NCBI GenBank assembly: GCA_045866275.1
Contig: BAAFRX010000018.1
Span: 1 to 46,866, forward strand
Length of the DNA stretch: 46,866 bases
Direction: 5' to 3'
DNA from: Sideroxyarcus sp045866275
Lineage (GTDB): Bacteria > Pseudomonadota > Gammaproteobacteria > Burkholderiales > Gallionellaceae
Made by a program: the position numbers and the translations under genes. Under the pieces are notes generated by a model that worked only from the letters and a program-made list of their open reading frames with translations, was not told the DNA's origin and made no database searches. Shown here piece by piece: positions 41,039 through 46,866 of the stretch. Position 1 is the first letter of the stretch. The number at the start of each line of letters is the position of its first letter.

Positions 41039-42188
41039 ACAATTCGATATCGCCATCGTCGGCGGCGGTCCGGTCGGGATCGCGCTGGCACTGGCGCTGC
41101 GCGACAATGACCTCAAGGTGGTGTTGCTGGAGGCGAGTAAGGCCGCGATCAACACCACCGACCCACGCGCGCTGGCCCTGTCCCAGGGGTCACGCCTGGT
41201 GTTGCAGCGGTTGGGCGCGTGGCAGGCACTGCCCGATGTCAGCGCCATCCAGACCATCGAAGTCACGCAGAAGGGATCGGCCGGACACACCACCTTGCGC
41301 GCCGCAGAATTGCGGGTGCCCGCCCTGGGCTACGTGCTGCCCTACACCGTGCTGCACACCGCCTTGCAACAGGGTTTGCAGCAGGACGACATCACCTGCC
41401 TGTACGCTGCGGCGGTTTCCGATCTGAATATCGCCAACGGTTGCGCCGCGCTCACCTACCAGCACCAAGGCAACCTTCATACGCTACAAGCAAAGCTGGC
41501 CGTCCTCGCCGACGGCGGAAAATTGCTCGAAGCCAGCCACCCGCCAACCGTGACCGACTACGGCCAGAGCGGATTGATCGCGCATCTCACCTGCAGTGCG
41601 CCGCGTCCCGGCGTGGCGTTCGAACACTTCACCACGCAAGGGCCGATGGCCTTGTTGCCGTACCGGGAAGATTATGAGTTGGTGCTGACCGCGCCGTATG
41701 CGGCAGCGGAAGAAATGCTGGCCTGGGACGATGCCCGCATGCTGGATTATGTGCAATCGCACTTTGGCGAGCGCGTGGGCACCTTCGAGCACATCGGCAA
41801 GCGCAGTTGCTTCCCGCTGCGCCTGAAGCGCGCGCCGGACATCACCCTGCCGCATACCGTGCTGATCGGCAACGCCGCGCAAACCCTGCATCCGGTTGCC
41901 GGCCAGGGGTTCAACCTCGGCCTGCGCGATGCCTGGGAACTGGCGCAAGTCATCCTCGACCACGCTCCCGACAACATCGGCACTGCGGCCATGTGTGCCG
42001 CCTACCGCGCCGCGCGCCGCCTCGACCGCAATGCCGGCATCCGCTTCACCGACGGCCTGGTGCGCCTGTTCTCCAACGATCTGCCACTGCTGCGCCCGGC
42101 GCGCGCCGCCGCACTCACCCTGCTCGATCATTTGCCGCCGGTAAAAGCATTCGTGGCGCGCCGCATGATGTTCGGCGCCAACGGCTGA
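41031..42188 (+). CDS. ubiH: Ubiquinone biosynthesis FAD hydroxylase UbiH
   Basis: A 385-residue flavin monooxygenase of the UbiH/UbiF/VisC group, which hydroxylates the aromatic ring of the ubiquinone precursor. The Rossmann FAD site VGGGPVGIALALAL is at the N-terminus and the second FAD motif GNAAQTLHPVAGQGFNLGLRD is near residue 278. The middle NADPH/FAD motif appears as AVLADGGKLLEAS. The pepP-ubiH order favours UbiH over a paralogue, but which ring carbon it modifies cannot be read from sequence. Confidence 0.92.
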   Translation: MPEQFDIAIVGGGPVGIALALALRDNDLKVVLLEASKAAINTTDPRALALSQGSRLVLQRLGAWQALPDVSAIQTIEVTQKGSAGHTTLRAAELRVPALGYVLPYTVLHTALQQGLQQDDITCLYAAAVSDLNIANGCAALTYQHQGNLHTLQAKLAVLADGGKLLEASHPPTVTDYGQSGLIAHLTCSAPRPGVAFEHFTTQGPMALLPYREDYELVLTAPYAAAEEMLAWDDARMLDYVQSHFGERVGTFEHIGKRSCFPLRLKRAPDITLPHTVLIGNAAQTLHPVAGQGFNLGLRDAWELAQVILDHAPDNIGTAAMCAAYRAARRLDRNAGIRFTDGLVRLFSNDLPLLRPARAAALTLLDHLPPVKAFVARRMMFGANG

Positions 42189-42193
42189 GTTGC

Positions 42194-43369
42194 ATGAACG
42201 CTGCAACTGACTTCAATTTCGACCCGATTATCAACCGGGCAGGTACAGCCAGCCTCAAGTACGACGCGCGCGAACCGGTGTTCGGTTCTGCAAACGTCAT
42301 CCCGCTGTGGGTGGCCGACATGGATTTTGCGGTGCCTGCGGCGGTGCAACACGCGCTGCTTGAGCGTGCGGCGCATCCTGTTTTCGGTTACACCCTCTAT
42401 CCCGAATCGCTGTATGCGTCGCTGATCCATTGGCTGGCAACGCGCCACCCATGGAAGATCACGCGCGATTCCATCCTGTTCTGTCCCGGCGTCGTGCCCT
42501 CGCTGCACGCCTGCATCATGGCCTTGAGCCGGCCCGGCGACGGCGTGATCGTGCAGCCGCCGGTGTATGCGCCGTTCCTTTCCGCGCCGGAAACCTGCGG
42601 GCGCAAATTGCTGCTCAATCCGCTCATGCTGAAGGAGGGTCGGTACTTTTTCGATCTGGACGACTTTGAACGCTGCGCAAAGCAGGGTGGCCGCCTGCTG
42701 CTGCTGTGCTCGCCGCACAACCCGGTCGGCCGCGTGTGGCGGCGGGAAGAGTTGCAGGCACAGCTGGCGGTATGCGAGAGGCACGCCATCACCGTGGTGT
42801 CGGACGAGATCCATGCCGACTTGATCTATCCCGGCCACCGGCATGTGCCGCTCGCCACCTTGAGCGACAAGGTGAAGATCGTCACCGCCGTCGCGCCCAG
42901 CAAGACCTTCAATATCCCCGGCCTCGGCCTGTCCGCACTCGTCGTGCCGGAGGCTGCAGATCGAAAGGCCATCACCCAGGCGTTCGACACCCTGCATGTC
43001 AGTGCCAATAATCCGTTCAGCATCGTGGCCTTCGAAGCGGCTTATCGCGAAGGCGCGCCGTGGCTGGATGATCTGATGGCGTATCTGGCAGGCACGCGCG
43101 ACAGGGTGCGCGACTTTCTGCAACAGCATCTGCCGCAGATCAGGATGACTGAACCGGAAGGAACGTATCTGTTGTGGCTGGATTGCCGCGCGATGGGATT
43201 GAACGACAAACAGCTAAAAGATTTCTTCGTGCAGAAAGCAGGCGTGGGCATGAGTCCGGGCGCGCTGTTCGGGGAAGGCGGCAGCGGCCATATGCGCATG
43301 AACATCGGCGCGCCGCGCAGCGTGATCCAGCAGGCGCTGGAGAATATCTCGGCCGCGTTGCGCGCCTGA
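42194..43369 (+). CDS. patB: PatB/MalY-type PLP aminotransferase (putative C-S lyase)
   Basis: A 391-residue fold-type I PLP enzyme. Members of the MalY/PatB family are cystathionine beta-lyases that release sulfide, pyruvate and ammonia. The N-terminal WVADMDFAVP and the motif YTLYPESLY are typical, as are SDEIHADLIYPG with the pyridine-binding Asp and SKTFNIPGL with the PLP lysine. ATG 42194 lies 5 bp after ubiH; the frame continues upstream only as overlap with ubiH. It is tail-to-tail with the EamA gene. Confidence 0.9.
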   Translation: MNAATDFNFDPIINRAGTASLKYDAREPVFGSANVIPLWVADMDFAVPAAVQHALLERAAHPVFGYTLYPESLYASLIHWLATRHPWKITRDSILFCPGVVPSLHACIMALSRPGDGVIVQPPVYAPFLSAPETCGRKLLLNPLMLKEGRYFFDLDDFERCAKQGGRLLLLCSPHNPVGRVWRREELQAQLAVCERHAITVVSDEIHADLIYPGHRHVPLATLSDKVKIVTAVAPSKTFNIPGLGLSALVVPEAADRKAITQAFDTLHVSANNPFSIVAFEAAYREGAPWLDDLMAYLAGTRDRVRDFLQQHLPQIRMTEPEGTYLLWLDCRAMGLNDKQLKDFFVQKAGVGMSPGALFGEGGSGHMRMNIGAPRSVIQQALENISAALRA

Positions 43370-43370
43370 G

Positions 43371-44210
43371 TCAGCGCTTGCCGAAGCGCAACACCAGCCA
43401 GATTCCCCCGAGTATCAATATCGACGCGATCAGCAAGTCTGGCGTGAGTGCTTCGCCCAGCAGCAGGATGCCGGCGATGGCGGCAATTACCGGGGCAGAA
43501 AGTTGTACCGTTGAAGCGGTCATTGCGCGCATCTGTTGCAGCACGCGATACCACAGCACATAGCCCAGCGCCGACGTCACCGCGCCGGAGAGCACGGCAT
43601 ACCACACGCCTTGCGCATCGAGTTGCAGCCAGGGCAAGGCGAGCAGCGAGAGCGCGACCGTCAGCGGCGCGGCACGCAGAAAGTTGCCGGCGGTCGCGGC
43701 GGCGGGATCGGACAGGTTGCGCCCGAGCATGGAATACACGCCCCAGGCGACGCCGCTCGCCAGCATCAAGATCGAATCCAGCACCGAGGGCGCTTCCACG
43801 CCGGGCGACACCAGGATCACCAGACCGACCATGGCCGCGACGAAGCCAGCAGTCTGGGTAAGCGTCATGCGCTCGCCCGCGATGAATCCGGCGATGAGCA
43901 TGGTGGCCTGCACCGCGCCGAACAGCATCAGCGCCCCCGCGCCGGTATCGATGCTGCGATAGGCGAAGGAGAGCGCGACCGCATAGATGAACAAGGCCGT
44001 CGCGCTGCGCCAGCTCCCGTGCGCCAGCGGCGCCTGCCGTTGCCAATGCATCAACAGCCACAACATCGCCGCACCGGACAGCAGGCGCACGCTGGTGAAG
44101 GTGGCGGCGTCGATGGCGGTCTCCCTGAGCGCCATGCGGCACAACACCGAATTTGCCGCGAAGGCGATCATGGTCAGGGTGGTCAGGATGGCGAGGCGGA
44201 GGCGGGTCAC
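43371..44210 (-). CDS. EamA-family (DMT) transporter
   Basis: A 279-residue membrane protein with about ten hydrophobic helices arranged as two EamA repeats; a Pro-containing WGVYSMLGR segment begins the second. The family exports metabolites such as amino acids and purines. It follows egtD by 10 bp on the same strand, so it belongs to the ergothioneine message and may move a related compound. Substrate unknown. Confidence 0.88.
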   Translation of the reverse strand: MTRLRLAILTTLTMIAFAANSVLCRMALRETAIDAATFTSVRLLSGAAMLWLLMHWQRQAPLAHGSWRSATALFIYAVALSFAYRSIDTGAGALMLFGAVQATMLIAGFIAGERMTLTQTAGFVAAMVGLVILVSPGVEAPSVLDSILMLASGVAWGVYSMLGRNLSDPAAATAGNFLRAAPLTVALSLLALPWLQLDAQGVWYAVLSGAVTSALGYVLWYRVLQQMRAMTASTVQLSAPVIAAIAGILLLGEALTPDLLIASILILGGIWLVLRFGKR

Positions 44211-44220
44211 GATTGTTTGA

Positions 44221-45210
44221 TTAACGTGCCAGCTTCAGCGGTTCTGCGGCGGACAGGGTGAAGTAATGCACGTTGAACAATTCATCCTCGTCGTGCCAGG
44301 TCGATTGCAGGTGCCAGCCCGCCTTGCGCGCCAGGTGTTTGAATTCCTGCGTGCTGTATTTGTAAGAGTTCTCGGTGTGGATGCTTTCACCTTGTTCGAA
44401 CTCGAACGATTCACCGTTCATCCCTATCGTCTGCCTGCACTGGCTGACCAGATGCATCTCGATGCGTCCGTGCATCTCGTTGTAAAACGCATGGTGAGCG
44501 AACTGCGCTGCATCGAGCTGCGCGCCGAGTTCGCGTTGCATGCGTGTCAGCAGGTTGAGGTTGAAGGCGGCGGTGTGGCCGGCGGCATCGTTGTAGGCGG
44601 CATTCAATATCGCGCTCGATTTCTTCGCGTCCACCCCGATCAGCAGGCCGCCGCCGGGGCCGACCAGCTTGGCCACGCTTTTCAAGAGCGTCACGGCGCC
44701 ATCGGGTGTGCAGTTGCCGATGGTGGAGCCGGGGAAGAACACCACTTGCCGTCGCCCTGCACGGTGTCTGATCACACGTTCGGGTAACTGATGGTAATCG
44801 GCGCACAGCGGCTGCATCTTCATGGCCGGGAACATCGCCTGCAGGCGTTGCGTGCTGTTGCGCAGGTGCGGTTCGCAGATGTCGATGGGCACATACACGG
44901 CATCGTCAGAGAGGTGGCGCAGGAGCAGCGGCGTCTTGGTCGCGCTGCCGCTGCCCAGTTCGATCAGGGTGCAGGCGCTGCCGGTCATTTCGGCCATCTC
45001 GGCACCATGGCGTTCGAGGATGGCGGTCTCGGTGCGCGTGGGGTAATACTCCGGCGTGGTGCAGATCAGGTCGAACAGCTGCGAGCCATGCGCATCGTAG
45101 AAATATTTGGGCGGGATGGATTTGGGATGCTGGCGCAGCCCCGCGCGCACGCTGGCGAGAAAATCGTCCTCGTCGATAGACTGTGACGGAATGGGGGATT
45201 CTTGTCTCAT
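44221..45210 (-). CDS. egtD: L-histidine N-alpha-methyltransferase EgtD
   Basis: A 329-residue SAM-dependent enzyme that trimethylates histidine to hercynine, the first step of ergothioneine synthesis. Motifs: PPKYFYDAHGSQLFD at the N-terminus, TPEYYPTRTE, SAM site IELGSGSATKT, and FFPGSTIGN. The C-terminal domain has IHTENSYKY, typical of the histidine-binding face. Start overlaps the egtB stop (ATGA). Confidence 0.95.
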   Translation of the reverse strand: MRQESPIPSQSIDEDDFLASVRAGLRQHPKSIPPKYFYDAHGSQLFDLICTTPEYYPTRTETAILERHGAEMAEMTGSACTLIELGSGSATKTPLLLRHLSDDAVYVPIDICEPHLRNSTQRLQAMFPAMKMQPLCADYHQLPERVIRHRAGRRQVVFFPGSTIGNCTPDGAVTLLKSVAKLVGPGGGLLIGVDAKKSSAILNAAYNDAAGHTAAFNLNLLTRMQRELGAQLDAAQFAHHAFYNEMHGRIEMHLVSQCRQTIGMNGESFEFEQGESIHTENSYKYSTQEFKHLARKAGWHLQSTWHDEDELFNVHYFTLSAAEPLKLAR

Positions 45211-46451
45211 CGGAGGTCCTCTGCCAGGCGCAGACCGGAGAACATCCAGCGGTCAGACGCCCGGAAAAAATTGCGGTAGCTGGCGCGGATATGATCCTGT
45301 GCCGTGACGCAACATCCGCCGCGCAACACCATCTGGTCGCACATGAACTTGCCGTTGTATTCTCCCAGCGTGCCTGGCAACGGCTTGAAGCCGGGGTAAG
45401 GCAGATAGGCGCTTTGCGTCCATTGCCACAACTCGCCATACATCTGGGTCAGCCCCTCGGCAACGGCCGGTTGCGGCACATACAGACCACGCTCGAGAAA
45501 CTGGCCGGCAACGGCGCATGTGGCGGCCGCATATTCCCATTCAAACTCGGTTGGCAGGCGCTTGTCCGCCCAGCGCGCATAGGCGTCCGCTTCGTAATAG
45601 CTCAAATGTGCCACCGGCGCATCTTCGCACAGCGGATGAGCCCCCGTCAGATTGAAATGCCACCAGGCATCATCACGGCGAAACCAGTACAGCGGGGCTT
45701 GCCAGCCCCGTTCATTAAGCATGCGCCAGCCGTCGGACAACCACAGCTCGACCCGGCGATAGCCGTCATCCTCGATGAACGCAAGATATTCGGCATTGCT
45801 GATCAGACGGGTGGCAAGACGAAACGGAGGCAGACACACCGGGTGCTGCGGGCTTTCATTGTCATATGAGAAGGTAGTTCCGGCGTGCCCGATCTCGATC
45901 AATCCTCCCGGCAATCGTTGCCAGTCCAACGCCGGCAGCGGAGGGGTTTCTGCAAGGCTCGGCGTGTGATAGGCAGGCAACAGCGGATTGACTGAGAAGT
46001 TGTACAGGATGTCCATCAGCAACAATTCCTGATGCTGAATCTCGTGTTCGAGGCCAAGTTGCACCCGCGCCAAAACCGTTTCGGCGGCGTGTCCGGGCAG
46101 ATTCCCAAGCAATTCCAATAGCGCGCCATCAACGTGGCGACGATAGCGATAAACCTCGGCCACCGTCGGACGCGACAACAGGCCTCGTTCCGGGCGCGGA
46201 AAAAAAGTCCCTGCGGTCTCGTAATAGGAATTGAACAGGTGCGCGTACGCATCGTTCAGCATGCGGTAGTGCCTGGCATACGGCACGAGGATGAATGTCT
46301 CGAAGAACCAGGTGGTATGCGCCAGGTGCCACTTCGGCGGACTCACGCTTTCCATGGCCTGAATGCCATAGTCTTCGATTTCCAGTGGTGCACATAGTGC
46401 CTCTGTACGGGCACGCACGGTGTTGAACCGTTCGATCAGTGCGGTCACCAT
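45207..46451 (-). CDS. egtB: Ergothioneine sulfoxide synthase EgtB
   Basis: A 414-residue non-heme iron enzyme that joins hercynine with a thiol donor and O2 to form a sulfoxide. The DinB-like N-terminal domain holds the iron histidines (HLAHTTWFFE and HEIQHQE). The C-terminal FGE-sulfatase-type domain begins near GGLIEIG and ends with RASYRNFF and GLRLAEDL. ATG 46451 lies seven bases after the DUF427 stop. No egtA or egtC is present, so whether the donor is cysteine or gamma-glutamylcysteine is not known. Confidence 0.94.
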   Translation of the reverse strand: MVTALIERFNTVRARTEALCAPLEIEDYGIQAMESVSPPKWHLAHTTWFFETFILVPYARHYRMLNDAYAHLFNSYYETAGTFFPRPERGLLSRPTVAEVYRYRRHVDGALLELLGNLPGHAAETVLARVQLGLEHEIQHQELLLMDILYNFSVNPLLPAYHTPSLAETPPLPALDWQRLPGGLIEIGHAGTTFSYDNESPQHPVCLPPFRLATRLISNAEYLAFIEDDGYRRVELWLSDGWRMLNERGWQAPLYWFRRDDAWWHFNLTGAHPLCEDAPVAHLSYYEADAYARWADKRLPTEFEWEYAAATCAVAGQFLERGLYVPQPAVAEGLTQMYGELWQWTQSAYLPYPGFKPLPGTLGEYNGKFMCDQMVLRGGCCVTAQDHIRASYRNFFRASDRWMFSGLRLAEDLR

Positions 46452-46458
46452 CACCCGC

Positions 46459-46749
46459 TCATTCCGTGATCTGTACACCGCGCCAAAAAGCCACGTGATC
46501 CTTGATACGTGCGGCCATGGCAGACGGATCCGGGTAATACCATGCCGCATCCTCGTTCATTGCTCCGTCAACGACCACGCTGAAATAGCTCGCCTCACCC
46601 TTCCATGCGCAACGGGTGTGGGTATCGCTGGAACGCAGAAATTCCCTTCTCACCGCACTCGGCGGAAAATAGACATTGCCTTCCACGCGCTGGATATCGC
46701 GCTCCAGGGCTTCGGCAATGACCTGATTGTTCCAGATCGCTTTAGGCAT
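46459..46749 (-). CDS. DUF427-domain protein
   Basis: A 96-residue single-domain protein of the DUF427 family: KAIWNNQVIAE at the N-terminus, YFPPSAVRREF, and WKGEASYFSVVVDG. Function is not established for the family. It stands seven bases before egtB and is the first gene of the ergothioneine cluster here. ATG 46749 is used; TTG 46755 is in frame. No ribosome binding site lies at normal distance from either, and the predicted transcript start coincides with the ATG. Confidence 0.88.
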   Translation of the reverse strand: MPKAIWNNQVIAEALERDIQRVEGNVYFPPSAVRREFLRSSDTHTRCAWKGEASYFSVVVDGAMNEDAAWYYPDPSAMAARIKDHVAFWRGVQITE

Positions 46750-46755
46750 GTACAA

Positions 46756-46783
46756 CTTATATGGACGCCTCCCGGTTTAGCAA
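46756..46783 (-). promoter_or_regulatory. Probable promoter of the ergothioneine cluster
   Basis: On the - strand TTGCTA (46783-46778) and TATAAG (46761-46756) are 16 bases apart, matching 4 of 6 and 5 of 6 consensus positions. Transcription would start about seven bases on, at or next to the ATG at 46749. Confidence 0.45.
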
Positions 46784-46866
46784 GAGATTTGTCGTGTTTT
46801 GGTAAAACCAGAAATCGGCTGCAGTCTTATATCCGGCCTTGTTGCAAGCTGGACTTCTGCCTGCGG

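Noticed and set aside
45840..45900. Third copy of the engB/rsmA palindromic element in egtB
   Set aside because: GAGAAGGTAGTTCCGGCGTG resembles part of the element, but the arms are absent and the encoded residues belong to the normal EgtB sequence.

Overview
This window looks like a chromosomal segment of a GC-rich betaproteobacterium, probably Nitrosomonadales near Gallionellaceae or Sulfuricellaceae. That placement is an inference from gene order: pilMNOPQ-aroK/aroB-dgt-gltBD-hemE-priA, and lptD-surA-pdxA-rsmA divergent from amgK-murU. No tRNA, rRNA, CRISPR array, transposase or phage gene was seen. Most genes are housekeeping genes with strong family signatures, so the unusual content lies in one redox module, in non-coding DNA and in small repeats.

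Positions 1-5.6 kb (mostly - strand) hold an FAD-linked 2-hydroxyacid dehydrogenase and a compact electron-transfer module: a small Tat-like leader protein, a Tat-exported four-cluster ferredoxin, an NrfD-type quinone protein and a periplasmic tetraheme cytochrome c. No molybdopterin or other catalytic subunit accompanies it. A stand-alone mercuric reductase (merA) is transcribed divergently.

Positions 7.0-24.6 kb are a long leftward block: pilMNOPQ (type IV pilus), a fused shikimate kinase/3-dehydroquinate synthase, dgt, gltB-gltD (glutamate synthase), hemE and priA. Terminators lie after pilQ and after hemE. Three DnaA-box-like sequences sit just upstream of priA.

Positions 24.8-33.1 kb contain mrcA (PBP1a) with a nucleotidyltransferase-like gene (+ strand), then leftward hemB, engB, hemL, thiE, thiD and rsmA. 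A rightward intrinsic terminator preceded by several hairpins, with no rightward gene upstream of it, lies between hemB and engB and marks a candidate small RNA.

Positions 33.1-43.4 kb carry the leftward lptD-surA-pdxA-(rsmA) envelope/ribosome cluster and the rightward amgK-murU-pepP-ubiH-patB genes (cell-wall sugar recycling, aminopeptidase, ubiquinone hydroxylase, PLP C-S lyase). The pdxA-rsmA gap is a repeat hotspot. Positions 43.4-46.8 kb are a leftward ergothioneine cluster: a DUF427 protein, egtB, egtD and an EamA transporter.

A recurring theme is short palindromic repeat DNA that has entered coding sequence in frame (priA, engB, amgK) or supplied the end of a gene (pdxA). One such element occurs both inside engB and just upstream of rsmA, with changes that keep the stem paired.
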